A stretch of 64,000 nt of DNA, from positions 37,120 through 101,119 of the forward strand of contig NZ_SIHI01000008.1 in the NCBI RefSeq assembly GCF_007859735.1. Direction: 5' to 3'. The stretch's first letter is position 1, and every line of letters starts with the position of its first letter. The translations under genes and the position numbers were made by a program. Shown piece by piece: positions 46,536 through 55,762 of the stretch. The DNA comes from Thalassoglobus neptunius (lineage in GTDB: Bacteria; Planctomycetota; Planctomycetia; Planctomycetales; Planctomycetaceae). The notes beneath the pieces were generated by a model. It saw only the letters and a program-made list of their open reading frames with translations, was not told the DNA's origin and did no database searches.

Positions 46536-47876
46536 TCAAATGAGTTGAGAATGACTCGACTTGCATGAGTCAGAATCAATTTGAGAACGGTCTGTTTTCG
46601 ATGATCGGAGAAGTTTTGAATTCGCCACTCCTGCCGCAGCGAGAAGTGCAATCGCGGGCACAACGGGGGCTCTCATCCGGGCATTGCTCCAATAAATCAG
46701 ATGCACACACGTGAATGCGATCACGAGGCAAAAGACGGGTCCCCACGCGATCCATGCTTGTGACCCGGACCGGAGAAGGCGAACGATGCCGATCGCCATG
46801 AGAGTCCAAAGCATCGCGTAATAGATTTGAATTGTTCGCATCAGCGCGGACGGGATTCCTTCTGCAGCAGGGGCCATCGGGCCGAGATTCCAGAATCTCA
46901 GGAAGCGAATCCCGCAGGACTTAATAAATTCTGTCGGCCTGCGGCGAATTGTTTCCTGAGCTTTGAGAGACATCCATCGATCGCGCTCGATCTCACTTCG
47001 AAGCCCCAGTCGGTCCATCTCTTGATTAACGCTGTGCGCCCACACAGCTTGGCCGGGGCCATGTTGACCATCCCAGACAGTGCCCAACGGTTGATTCACG
47101 ACTTCGTCGTAAAACGCATCATTATTTCCCAGCAGAACGGTATAGCCTCCGTGAGTCGTCATGAGCACGGGACGCCCGAATGCGCCCCAGTTCCGAAGTA
47201 CCCAGGGCGACACGATCAGCAAGATACCAAGCCCTCCGAAGAGAAGAGGACGCATCTCACGAGAGTGACTATTTGCGAGCCGGGCTTTCGCTTCGGTTGT
47301 GATCATCCAGAGGGCGATCAAACCTCCAAAGGCCCAAAATGTAGGCCGCGTCAACACCGTGACTCCGAACAGGAGACCGGTGAGTGAATTTGCCGCAGGC
47401 GAGGCTGCGTTTCGATTCGTGAGCCGGGCGATTAACCCAGCTGCGAGAAAGGCCGTGATTGATTCGGTCATCGACAGCGACGTGTACCGGACGAGCAGGG
47501 GATCGAGTCCGAAAATCAAACACGCAATGATGCCTGAGAACGGATTCAGGTTGAGATTCTGACTCGCTCTCCAAATGCAATAGACGCCCCCCACGGCACA
47601 GAAAACATTGAGTAACCCTCGTCCCCATCCCCCGCCAAAATACTCAAACGGTGTGATCAACACCGGATAGAACGGTGGGCGAAAAGCGGTCGACTGTTCC
47701 GTTCCGGGAGTGGAAAATCCTCGCCCCGCTGCCAGTCCTTCAGCAAGCTGAATGTACGAGTCCGGATCGTCCGACAATTCCGAGGATCGAAGAACGACCA
47801 CGCCCACTCGCACAATGAAACACAGAATGAGACAAGCGATCAGCCAGAAGGAACTACGAGAGAGAAGCGGCCGCAA
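46536..47876 (-). CDS. GT-C membrane glycosyltransferase (ArnT/PMT-like)
   Basis: About ten hydrophobic segments fill the 446 residues. The first lumenal/periplasmic loop has DDPDSYIQLAEGLAAGRGFS, the acidic motif seen in GT39/GT83-type transferases, which use polyprenyl-phosphate sugars. FRPPFYPVL and LTRPTFWAFG are also typical loop segments. The substrate is unknown. The start is a TTG with AGGGAG upstream, and it overlaps the end of the histidine kinase gene by 23 bases, so the two are translationally linked. The C-terminus is charged and cytoplasmic. Confidence 0.75.
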   Translation of the reverse strand: MRPLLSRSSFWLIACLILCFIVRVGVVVLRSSELSDDPDSYIQLAEGLAAGRGFSTPGTEQSTAFRPPFYPVLITPFEYFGGGWGRGLLNVFCAVGGVYCIWRASQNLNLNPFSGIIACLIFGLDPLLVRYTSLSMTESITAFLAAGLIARLTNRNAASPAANSLTGLLFGVTVLTRPTFWAFGGLIALWMITTEAKARLANSHSREMRPLLFGGLGILLIVSPWVLRNWGAFGRPVLMTTHGGYTVLLGNNDAFYDEVVNQPLGTVWDGQHGPGQAVWAHSVNQEMDRLGLRSEIERDRWMSLKAQETIRRRPTEFIKSCGIRFLRFWNLGPMAPAAEGIPSALMRTIQIYYAMLWTLMAIGIVRLLRSGSQAWIAWGPVFCLVIAFTCVHLIYWSNARMRAPVVPAIALLAAAGVANSKLLRSSKTDRSQIDSDSCKSSHSQLI

Positions 47877-48714
47877 CGGACGGGCTCCCTGTCGGTGATT
47901 CGGAAGATTCTTGTTTCGACGCGGATTTCAGGCTGAAGTCCGGGGGAGCGACGGTCGGAAACCGCAGCGAGAACTGTGTTCCGTGTCCAACAGCAGTCTC
48001 GACGCGAATTCGTCCTCCGTGGGCTTCCATGACTTCCCGACACAAGGAGAGTCCCAATCCCGTTCCTCCCTGTCCGTGATCATCGGCCGTTTTGGTGGTG
48101 TAAAAACGTTCGAAAATCCGGGGTAACACTTCAGGAGAAATTCCGGATCCCTGATCCCGGATTGAGATCTCAGCACATTGATCGTCGACGGACTCAGAAA
48201 CCTTGATGGTCAGAGTTCGACCGGCGACCATGGCTTGTCGGGCATTCACAATCAGGTTGAGTAAGACCTGCTGGACTTGCCCGGCGTTCACATTGGCATA
48301 AGGCTCCGCGAGATACTGGGTATCGAGGTGAATGCGGTGAACTTTGAGATCTTTCTCAACGAGGATGATCACATCGCGCACAAGTTTGGAAAGATTGTGC
48401 GGATCGCGTCGACTCTCGCTCGAGCGGGAATAGGCCAGCAGCCCCGTCGTGATTTTGGCAGCCCGCTGACTTGCGTTCAGGATTCTGTCGAACGCCTTGT
48501 CCCGCGCCTGTTCATCCTTTTGGCGCAGACCGAGTTTGGAGTAATTGATGATCGTCGTGAGGATGTTGTTGAATTCATGAGTCATCGATGATGCAAGTTC
48601 ACCGATCGAACCCATTTTCTGAGATTGAAGCAGTTGTTGACGCAACCCTTCGATTTCTTTTCGTTGCTGTTCAATGACTTCGGGAAGTGATTGGGACGGC
48701 ATGGAGATTGTCAC
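47854..48714 (-). CDS. Sensor histidine kinase without a transmembrane input domain
   Basis: A short coiled coil (LPEVIEQQRKEIEGLRQQLL) leads to the dimerisation box ELASSMTHEFNNIL with His46 as phospho-acceptor, followed by an HATPase domain. The ATP-binding region has an N box (NLIVNARQA), a G1 box (RDQGSGISPEV), an F box (IFERFYTTKT) and a G2 box (GQGGTGLGLSL). There are no membrane helices or PAS domain, so it is soluble and must receive its signal through a partner. No response regulator gene is in the window. The first codon is GTG. An ATG at 48702 is an alternative. The transferase gene downstream overlaps it. Confidence 0.88.
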   Translation of the reverse strand: MTISMPSQSLPEVIEQQRKEIEGLRQQLLQSQKMGSIGELASSMTHEFNNILTTIINYSKLGLRQKDEQARDKAFDRILNASQRAAKITTGLLAYSRSSESRRDPHNLSKLVRDVIILVEKDLKVHRIHLDTQYLAEPYANVNAGQVQQVLLNLIVNARQAMVAGRTLTIKVSESVDDQCAEISIRDQGSGISPEVLPRIFERFYTTKTADDHGQGGTGLGLSLCREVMEAHGGRIRVETAVGHGTQFSLRFPTVAPPDFSLKSASKQESSESPTGSPSVAAASLS

Positions 48715-48933
48715 TTTGGTTTTCTTGAGGGCAGTCCAGATGGACTACGTGATGAATCTGGAAAAACAGAGTCCATCGGCAGAATCGGCATCATTCGACA
48801 AGAACTTCAAACCGTTCGTAGCTGGATTGCGAGTGCAGCGAAAAGTTGGTCCGTCGTCCAGTTCGGGTAACTTGGGGAAGGTTGTCGAAGAAGGTTGTGA
48901 CTCATCCAGTCGCTCAGCGCGCGGTCAGATTCC

Positions 48934-49431
48934 TCAATCGACAAAATCGGAAATCTCCTGAATGTCTTCTCTCGGGATGTTCGCCGAAGCCATCGCTGCG
49001 TGCAGATCCGCAACTGCTCCTTCTTGAGCGTTCTTATAAAACAGGACGCGAAGGCGAATTCCGTTGTCGCTTCCGGAGGCTTTCTTCACAAGCTCAACAA
49101 CTTCTTCCAGCGAGATGACTTCGCCACCTTGCGGTTCTTCGGGATCGGTCAATCGATATTTGTCAGCTTGAATCGCCACAGTCACAAACGGCGAGACAGG
49201 TGCTGTTTCCGAGGCAGGGAGAGTCGAGACTGAATTGCGCAAGTCGCTGCTTACGGAAACTTGTGAATAGTCTGTGCTTGAATCATCTTCGTTGTTAGTC
49301 TCGGAGTTTTCCGTAGCGACATCGCCTGCTTCGTCAGAGTGAGTGCCCAGTCCAGGAATTCTCCACAATTGTCCCATGATAAAACCGAGCACAAGAATGA
49401 CCCCGATTCCGCCTGCGTAACGTTTCTTCAT
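48934..49431 (-). CDS. Anchored protein with ExbD-like periplasmic domain
   Basis: One N-terminal helix (GGIGVILVLGFIMGQLW) precedes an acidic Asn/Ser-rich linker and a C-terminal domain of about 70 residues (VISLEEVVELVKKASG then IRLRVLFYKNAQEGAVADLH and AAMASANI). The domain follows the strand-helix pattern of the ExbD/TolR periplasmic domain (SLEEL...VVIRADKDAPYGRVVEVMDAL, generalised from memory). The conserved Asp in the ExbD helix is absent here. It is the third gene of the ExbB/ExbD-like operon. The ATG at 49431 is chosen so that the anchor starts close to the N-terminus. A longer start at 49467 exists. Confidence 0.5.
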   Translation of the reverse strand: MKKRYAGGIGVILVLGFIMGQLWRIPGLGTHSDEAGDVATENSETNNEDDSSTDYSQVSVSSDLRNSVSTLPASETAPVSPFVTVAIQADKYRLTDPEEPQGGEVISLEEVVELVKKASGSDNGIRLRVLFYKNAQEGAVADLHAAMASANIPREDIQEISDFVD

Positions 49432-49518
49432 CGTTCGTTTCCTTGGATCGACAGACTGGATTGGCATCCTGTCTGATAAAAATTGCGTCTGTCTTCAGGT
49501 TACCCGGAAACTTGTCAG

Positions 49519-50340
49519 CTATTCAATTCGGAATCCGAGATCGGCGTAATCATATCTCGTTCGGCTACTGCTCTCGAAATTCATTCTGAGAATAATTTGA
49601 GGGAGCGCATCGCGAACACCTTCTGTCGCCCAACGCTGAGAGCGACGATCGTAGGTGAGCATCATGATGACGAGATCTTTCGGGTCAGGCAGCGTGTGGG
49701 CGGTTTCGATAAACTCGTCTATGAATTCCTGCTGAACGAAATCTTTCGAGATGTCGATGGGAATCTGCATCTTCAGAATCTGGTCGCCGCTGGAAATCGT
49801 CAGGAAGTTGTCGGGAGTGACATGCACGTCCCAGACATCGCATCGCTTTCGAATTTCCTCATACGAAAGAAGGTGCTCGATGACGCGGCCGGATTGCTCG
49901 ACAGCGATCTGTCGAAACCGCTCTTTGAGACGTTCGACTTCGGACGTCGTTCTGCCAGCAGGAGGTTTCGTCGATGTAATCGTCCGTTCGACCACCTGTT
50001 CGGGAATGTCGAACAGTTCTACGAGAAGGTCGGTCAGCACATTTTGTTGTTGCTGAGTTGTTTCGAGTTGGTCCTGAGCAAGTGCGAGTTGCTGTGACTG
50101 TTCGCTTAACTCGCCGCGGAGAACGGAGAGTCTTTGTGCCGTTTCAAAAAGCTCCGCTTCCACTGTCTTCAATTCAGCAATCGTCTGATCACGTTCGACC
50201 AGTGCCGCAGATGCTTCCTGTTCGACAGCGACTTGCGTTTCCTGAACTTCCATATATTGAGCGAAGATGACAATCAGCAGGAGATCAAGCAGCGGCGTCA
50301 GCTGCAGCGTCATTTTTCGCACTCCCTGAGTCGTCGTCAT
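49519..50340 (-). CDS. ExbD/TolR-like protein with coiled-coil insert
   Basis: The short N-terminal tail and helix (MTLQLTPLLDLLLIVIFAQY) match the ExbD pattern in which an Asp in the membrane (here Asp19) is needed for proton use. After it come a coiled coil (about 40-105, Glu/Gln rich) and a C-terminal domain with no clear match (YEEIRKRCDVWDVHVTPDNF, PKDLVIMMLTYDRRSQRW). It begins inside the last codons of the ExbB-like gene with a four-base ATGA overlap. In the usual system ExbB and ExbD energise TonB or Tol. Neither TonB nor TolA is next to these genes. Confidence 0.65.
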   Translation of the reverse strand: MTTTQGVRKMTLQLTPLLDLLLIVIFAQYMEVQETQVAVEQEASAALVERDQTIAELKTVEAELFETAQRLSVLRGELSEQSQQLALAQDQLETTQQQQNVLTDLLVELFDIPEQVVERTITSTKPPAGRTTSEVERLKERFRQIAVEQSGRVIEHLLSYEEIRKRCDVWDVHVTPDNFLTISSGDQILKMQIPIDISKDFVQQEFIDEFIETAHTLPDPKDLVIMMLTYDRRSQRWATEGVRDALPQIILRMNFESSSRTRYDYADLGFRIE

Positions 50341-50999
50341 GCGATCTCCTCAGCTTGCTCAGCGAATGCCAGTTCTCGTTTGACGCGCGCAACCGTTTCG
50401 CGGACATGCCTTCGATTCTCAGAGAGTCTCCCGAATGGGGTTTCGAGGCAACTGTTGATGAACATCAACAACATCGCTGCGATGAGACCGGCAGCGGTCG
50501 ACCAGATGGCGTCTCCGAACCGACCCAGAATGAGCCCAACGGTCGCGGTCGATTCACCTGCTCCTCCAGGATTCGCCTGAAGTGCCGCTCCGATCGCCAG
50601 AATCGTTCCCAGGACTCCAGCGAGGGGATATGCCTCAATCATGGTGCGGGCCATGTTGTAAACTGTCTCGAACATCATCGAATTCAGGTATCGCCGCTTC
50701 TCGTCGAGAACACGCATTCTTTGAAGCAGAATTCCGCGATCAGCTTTTCGGTCATCTTCGTCGAGAGCTTCGTTGACATCCGAAAGGAAAGCATCGATCT
50801 GGTCAGAGAGATGAGCTGTCGAATCCAGCAGACTCTGATGGCTCATGCCTCTCGTGAAATCGAAGAGTGCGGACGCGATCTTCTTGAGATCTCTTCGTGA
50901 CCAGATCCACAAGACCAGAAACACAAACAAGTGCACCGCGCAGGTCAGGGCGATGATGAGTGTCGAGAGTGTCGACAGGTATTGAAGAAGTTCGTTCAT
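50337..50999 (-). CDS. MotA/TolQ/ExbB-type proton channel protein
   Basis: Three helices are seen: one near the start (LSTLSTLIIALTCAVHLFVF), then, after a cytoplasmic loop with RYLNSMMFETVYNMART, AYPLAGVLGTILAIGAAL and AIWSTAAGLIAAMLLMFINS. The PLAGVLGT and GRFGDAIWSTAAGL blocks correspond to the conserved ExbB/TolQ pore segments. The protein should form the pentameric channel that couples the proton gradient to a periplasmic partner. AGGGA before the ATG at 50999 sets the start. A longer reading from 51194 would place 65 unlikely residues ahead of the first helix. It overlaps the ExbD-like gene by four bases. Confidence 0.85.
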   Translation of the reverse strand: MNELLQYLSTLSTLIIALTCAVHLFVFLVLWIWSRRDLKKIASALFDFTRGMSHQSLLDSTAHLSDQIDAFLSDVNEALDEDDRKADRGILLQRMRVLDEKRRYLNSMMFETVYNMARTMIEAYPLAGVLGTILAIGAALQANPGGAGESTATVGLILGRFGDAIWSTAAGLIAAMLLMFINSCLETPFGRLSENRRHVRETVARVKRELAFAEQAEEIA

Positions 51000-51467
51000 G
51001 AGTCCCTGTGGATCAGTATGGGGCAACAGCAGTGGCCTCCAGAGTACGCAGAACGCGACATTTCTTGAAGCGCAAGCGATGACAAGTGCTCTTTTGGTGA
51101 TCTGAATGACCATTTGACGTGCTTCATCTCGCAGCAGAGTTAAATCACCGGGGCGTTTTTGAAGAGGCTGGCACCATCCGAGTTTTCGATTCATTCATCA
51201 CAAGGCCGACGATCAGACGAGCAATGTGGCGAAATCGCTTCGTGTTGATCTTGATCAACGGATTTCTCCTGTTCGGAGACTCAAGTCGGAAGCTCTCACG
51301 AATTTGGAAATGACGCCTGAAATCGAGAATTCTTAGCAATTTCCCCAAATCCGAGATTTCTTTGCGATGTGAGCAGAAATATACAACTCCGGAAAAATGC
51401 GTGATCTAAATTGCAGTAGTGTGGACGATTAAATGCAATTCAATTGCGCATATAAGAGAGAGACACT
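51000..51467. other. Divergent regulatory region between ExbB-like and Tad operons
   Basis: No gene is supported. Both operons start from here in opposite directions. A short perfect dyad GCAATTCAATTGC at 51435-51447, 21 bases before the first Tad start and beside a TATAAG string at 51451, could be an operator or promoter element. GAGAGAGAC precedes the first Tad ATG. Confidence 0.4.
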
Positions 51468-51965
51468 ATGCTATCCCTCAACCGAAGGCGGGCTGGGAGG
51501 CAAGTCAGGGCTACCGGAGATCGAAACTCCGGGGTGGTGCTTGTCGAATTTGCTTTGGTTTGTTCACTCTTTGCTGTCTTTCTGGCAGCGATTGTGGAGT
51601 TTGGTCATGTGTACATGGTCATCAACATTCTGAATGCTTCTGCAAAGCGTTCAGCACGATACGGGGCTGTGGAGGGCATCACCAGTGCTCAGGTGGCCTC
51701 GAAAGTAGACACCATTCTCAGTTCGACGATTTCCCCGGCGCAAGCGACAACGAAGGTGCTCGACGGAAACTGTTTCGATGATCCGGACTTCGACTTTGAC
51801 ACGTTCGATCCCGATTCGCTTGAGCAAGTTGAATTGACTGATCTTGATCGTCGAGAGCTGTTCGTTGTGCGTGTCACCGTGCCGTATGAACAGGTGGCCA
51901 TAATGCCTCCGTTCTGGGTCAGAGGAATTACGCTGGTTGGCCAATCCGTGATGCGTCACGAATAA
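51468..51965 (+). CDS. tadE: TadE-like pseudopilin, first
   Basis: The Tad pilus system uses TadE/TadF minor pseudopilins with a short basic leader and an N-terminal helix holding a Glu. Here the helix is SGVVLVEFALVCSLFAVFLA with Glu27 in the VEFAL motif, followed by a 110-residue periplasmic part with helical sequence (NASAKRSARYGAV) and strands near the end (LFVVRVTVPYEQVAIMPPFW). It starts the three-gene Tad operon. Prepilin peptidase and TadA/B/C are absent from the window, so this operon must rely on a distant core system. Confidence 0.8.
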   Translation: MLSLNRRRAGRQVRATGDRNSGVVLVEFALVCSLFAVFLAAIVEFGHVYMVINILNASAKRSARYGAVEGITSAQVASKVDTILSSTISPAQATTKVLDGNCFDDPDFDFDTFDPDSLEQVELTDLDRRELFVVRVTVPYEQVAIMPPFWVRGITLVGQSVMRHE

Positions 51966-51977
51966 GGAGTAGTTCGA

Positions 51978-52463
51978 ATGAGAGTTTCATTGAAGCGATT
52001 CAAGTCGGCGTGCCAGTCAAATCGACGTGCTGTGGCAACGGTTGAATTCGCGATTGTCGCTCCGATTTTCATGTCGATCGCTCTTGGTGTGATGGAGATG
52101 GGGCGAGCGCTTGATGTGTCCACGAACCTGACAAGTGCTGTTCGCGAAGCAGGGCGTTTTGCGGCGATGCACCGGAACGGAATTGTTCCCCCGGGGACGA
52201 CGACGAATCAGAAAGTCATTCAAGACATTCGCAACGTGCTCAAAGCCAATGGAGTCAATGGCGATGCAGCCACGATCACGATTACGCATGCAGAGGGACC
52301 CAATCAGGGCCAGACGTTCGATTTGGATTCCTCGGCGAATTACATGCAGTACTTCAATATCAACATCTCCATCGCTTATCAGGAAGTGAGCGGTTTTCCC
52401 CTCAAATTTATGCACGGACAGTCATTGCGTTCGTCAATCATCTTCCGACTCGGATTGAAGTAG
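51978..52463 (+). CDS. tadE: TadE-like pseudopilin, second
   Basis: Similar layout to the previous gene: a basic N-terminus, then RRAVATVEFAIVAPIFMSIA with the VEFA motif that defines the TadE family, then a periplasmic domain (TSAVREAGRFAAMHRNGIV). The two are paralogues, with 12 bases between stop and start and AAGGAG upstream, so they are translated together. It could correspond to TadF by position, though the sequence is closer to the TadE pattern. Confidence 0.8.
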   Translation: MRVSLKRFKSACQSNRRAVATVEFAIVAPIFMSIALGVMEMGRALDVSTNLTSAVREAGRFAAMHRNGIVPPGTTTNQKVIQDIRNVLKANGVNGDAATITITHAEGPNQGQTFDLDSSANYMQYFNINISIAYQEVSGFPLKFMHGQSLRSSIIFRLGLK

Positions 52464-52596
52464 TCGAAAGTTTGAGGGCTGAGTTCGAATTCGGGTGGAA
52501 CAGATCACCCGAAACGATGCTCAGCTCTGATTCAATGGGCTTACTGAACGATGATGTCGCGGATCCACTTACCAATTTGTTCCAGGATGTGAATTC

Positions 52597-54726
52597 ATGA
52601 AAGTGAAACAAAAAAGATGGTGGTCAAGGATGGCACAAATGTCTAAGGAGTTGAGGGGGCGCAGAGGGGCATTCTTGATTCTCTCTGCCGTTGTGCTTGT
52701 CGGGTGTCTGACGATTGTGTCGCTGGCAGTCGATATCGGGTTCTTAAACCTGACGAAACAGCGGATGCAAAATGCCGTCGACGCAGCTGCACTGGCAGCT
52801 TCGCTCGAGATTACAAACGCCATTAACAATGCACCGCTCGATACGCTTGACGTTACGGTGTATGCGCAAGCACAAGCCCGCCTTGAAGCTGCTCGTGTTG
52901 CTCAGCTCAATGGCGTGTATGTTGACCCGGACACAGATGTGACGTTCGGAAAACGAACCTACAACGACGATACCGACAGCTACAGTGTTGAGTGGAATAC
53001 ATCGCCTTCGAATGTCGTCAAAGTTGTCGCTCGCCGCGACAATGATGATGTTTCTCAACCTGATGGCAAGCTGCAACTCTTCTTCTCTGGTGTGACCGGG
53101 GATCGACGGGCAGCCGTCCGAACTGATGCCATTGCCTATGTTGAATCTCGTGACATCGTTGTTGTTCACGACTTTTCTCGTTCGATGAACTTCGACAGCT
53201 ACTTCAACGACGAATCGAACTACCATCTTGCCGATGCTGAGGTGATCGCGAACCTCGCGAAGGTCTGGAATGATCTTCAGATGCCAAATACTGGCAATCT
53301 CTCGTTCACTCCTGAGTATCTGACGGTGACGAATAGTTCCGATGGTTTAACCGCCTCTGTTGAATTCCAGTTCGACGACCTCCGGGTCACCAGTGGTTCG
53401 GAAATTCAGCAAGTTCAGGTTCGTTATACAAATGGAAGCTCCCATACATTCACAGGTCTCAGCGGCAACGATGTCGATATCAACGGAAACCGAGATATTG
53501 AAACAGCCTGGGTGACTCTCAATGCATCGGGGGAATCCGAACCGGTGACCGTCACGGAATCGGGAGTGGATGTCGAGTTTTCAGGAGACCGGATGACGGC
53601 GACAATTAATGCGCCGTATCGAGTCCGCGAAGTGTATGTTGGTTTCACGAACGGCGGAGATGACTATGAAAGTCACGGAAGCTACGGACCATACAACTAC
53701 ACCTATGAAGCAAATGAACCCATCGATTATCTGTATCTGGAACTCCTCGATGGACGGTCGTTCTGGTACTACTTCGACGCTCCCGATGGTGCTGGAACTG
53801 TCACGATTCGGTTCGATGATACGAATTCTGCAGTACGGGACTACTTCGGCCTTACTGAGTCATATCCGTATCGGTCTGGAAGCTGGAACGGATATATCGA
53901 TCACGTTCGGACCTATGGAGAGTTTAGAGACCGCAACTATCGCGAAAAATACGGCGGACTCACTCTGATTAACTACATCCTGAAGTATTACTCAAGTGCG
54001 AATGAGACTGCAGATCTCTGGAAGACCCGTCACTATCCGTTTCACGCGATTAAAGAAGGGCACTTCCTGTTCTGTGACTATCTCGCCGATTTGGGATTTG
54101 ATGACCACATCGGGATGGTGAGTTACGACACGAATCACCGTATGGAAATGGTGGTTAATGAGGATGATCCACTCATCCCTTACGTGGATGTCCGAGATGA
54201 GCCGATTACGGACGATTATCTCTCAATTAAGGACTTGATGCGTTACAAGCAGGCGTCCCACTATTCGAATGCAACGAATATGGGCGGCGGTTTGAAAGAT
54301 GGAACGCTGATGGTAAATACCTACAGCCGACCTGGGTCGAAGAAAACGATCCTGCTCATGACCGACGGAAATACCAACACCATGGATTCCGGGGAGAGCA
54401 CAAGCCTTCCACACGGTTGGAGCTGGAACGAACTACTCGACTACGACAACGATGGAAACGCGGACTACTCGACTAACAGTGGTCACAAGCGATATGTGCT
54501 GCGTCTTGCCTATGAGGCACAGCAAGCTGGGATCATGATTCACACCATGAGTGTGGGGGTCGATGCGGATCGTGACCTGATGGAAGCGATCGCCCATCTC
54601 GGCGGCGGCCATCACATCATTGTTCCTGGAGGAGCAAGTGTTTCCGATATGGAAGCACAAGTGAATGCCGGCTTCCATCGAATCGCCTCGTTTGTTCCAC
54701 CAGCAACTCTGCTTCCTGAGGAATAA
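52597..54726 (+). CDS. tadG: TadG-like protein with interrupted von Willebrand factor A domain
   Basis: The N-terminus (RRGAFLILSAVVLVGCLTIVSLAVDIGFLN) is the TadG-type membrane helix, and the following helix (LTKQRMQNAVDAAALAASLE) is typical of Flp pilus assembly TadG. The vWA metal-site motif DFSRS begins at Asp192, and the later strands are HIGMVSYDTNH and ILLMTDGNTNTM near 587. Between the first vWA helix and the rest lie about 200 residues (roughly 232-435) of beta-strand-rich sequence, which breaks the usual vWA. It is the last gene of the Tad operon and is followed by a strong terminator. It should anchor or guide pili at the periplasmic side. Confidence 0.82.
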   Translation: MKVKQKRWWSRMAQMSKELRGRRGAFLILSAVVLVGCLTIVSLAVDIGFLNLTKQRMQNAVDAAALAASLEITNAINNAPLDTLDVTVYAQAQARLEAARVAQLNGVYVDPDTDVTFGKRTYNDDTDSYSVEWNTSPSNVVKVVARRDNDDVSQPDGKLQLFFSGVTGDRRAAVRTDAIAYVESRDIVVVHDFSRSMNFDSYFNDESNYHLADAEVIANLAKVWNDLQMPNTGNLSFTPEYLTVTNSSDGLTASVEFQFDDLRVTSGSEIQQVQVRYTNGSSHTFTGLSGNDVDINGNRDIETAWVTLNASGESEPVTVTESGVDVEFSGDRMTATINAPYRVREVYVGFTNGGDDYESHGSYGPYNYTYEANEPIDYLYLELLDGRSFWYYFDAPDGAGTVTIRFDDTNSAVRDYFGLTESYPYRSGSWNGYIDHVRTYGEFRDRNYREKYGGLTLINYILKYYSSANETADLWKTRHYPFHAIKEGHFLFCDYLADLGFDDHIGMVSYDTNHRMEMVVNEDDPLIPYVDVRDEPITDDYLSIKDLMRYKQASHYSNATNMGGGLKDGTLMVNTYSRPGSKKTILLMTDGNTNTMDSGESTSLPHGWSWNELLDYDNDGNADYSTNSGHKRYVLRLAYEAQQAGIMIHTMSVGVDADRDLMEAIAHLGGGHHIIVPGGASVSDMEAQVNAGFHRIASFVPPATLLPEE

Positions 54727-54764
54727 CCGAGAGTTCACTGAGAAGTGGTCCAGACTTCATCAAG

Positions 54765-54800
54765 ACGTGGCGAGCAATAAAACGCTCGCCACGTTTTTTT
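54765..54800 (+). terminator. Rho-independent terminator after the Tad operon
   Basis: A perfect 11-base stem (ACGTGGCGAGC, 54765-54775 with 54784-54794), eight-base loop and seven T residues lie 38 bases after the tadG stop. Confidence 0.93.
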
Positions 54801-54923
54801 ATTATTTGAAATTCGTTCTCTGGTCGTTTTCTCGATGCGATGTCGTTGTTGCTGTCGCTGTCGATGAATTCTCGAACCAGAAAACAACACGCGTTGAAGA
54901 CCGCGTCTCAGTTGAGTTTTGAA

Positions 54924-55550
54924 TCACTCTTCATCTTCGTCTTCGGTGAGAGGAGTCAGAATGACATCGAGACCGATCACAGTGGTTTTGATGTCCCATT
55001 CATTTCTGTGCCAGTCCTTGATGATTCGCTTGGCCTCGAGGCGATCGAGTGTTTGCTGCACATAAAGCGGAGCCATGTCTTCGAACTCCTGAAGGAGGTC
55101 AAGTTTTCGGCCGACGAGGCTGATCATTCCGCTCAGTGGAGCTTTTCCATGCTTTTCAATCCACTCTTTCCCTTCCGGTGACGCAGCATCAGGCCCAGTG
55201 AGTGTCAGGCGGAAGGATCGGATGGCCTTCCCGAATGAGGCAAAGATTCCATCCCCGAGGCCGATGTAGTCTTTGTGAATAATGTGCAGCTGCCCTTTGC
55301 GAACACGCGCCACTTTGTAGACCCAGTCCAAATCGGTCTCGATGAAATCCATCTTCAGCGCGACGTTCATCGCTTTCGCGAGATTTCTCAAAGCGATGGC
55401 AGGCGACGTCGATCGAGGAGAAATTGAGAGTTCAAGATCGCTGATCCCGCCCGCTTTCCGAGCTGTGATCACGTCAGACTTTCCCGAAGCTGGAAGCCCA
55501 ATGGAAAAATCCATGTCATCTTGTTCGGAGCTCGATGCTTTTTTCGCCAT
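54924..55550 (-). CDS. Acidic cytoplasmic protein of unknown function
   Basis: The 208-residue product has no signal or membrane helix. It begins with an acidic Ser-rich stretch, then a block SPAIALRNLAKAMNVALKMD with KVARVRKGQLHIIHKDYIG and a helical part (LLQEFEDMAPLYVQQTLDRL, then EAKRIIKDWHRNEWDIK) that resembles a winged-helix or helical hairpin. The end is very acidic. I do not recognise the family. It lies upstream of nothing on the same strand and downstream of recQ by about 210 bases, so it may share that transcript. Confidence 0.6.
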   Translation of the reverse strand: MAKKASSSEQDDMDFSIGLPASGKSDVITARKAGGISDLELSISPRSTSPAIALRNLAKAMNVALKMDFIETDLDWVYKVARVRKGQLHIIHKDYIGLGDGIFASFGKAIRSFRLTLTGPDAASPEGKEWIEKHGKAPLSGMISLVGRKLDLLQEFEDMAPLYVQQTLDRLEAKRIIKDWHRNEWDIKTTVIGLDVILTPLTEDEDEE

Positions 55551-55762
55551 GTTGCCTGCCTTGTTTCTCGGGCTGCGCCTGAATCAGAAATCTCAACGCC
55601 GACTGAAAACGATACCGTATCGGATCTTTCGCGGGCAATGACCCGCTTTCAAGGGGCATTGCCAAATTGTCTTCACGAAGTTGCACGCGCCAACAGGACG
55701 AACAACAAGTCAACTGGTCCGGACTCGGGCCCGGGAAGAGAAGTGATGAGGTCGCTTCACGC

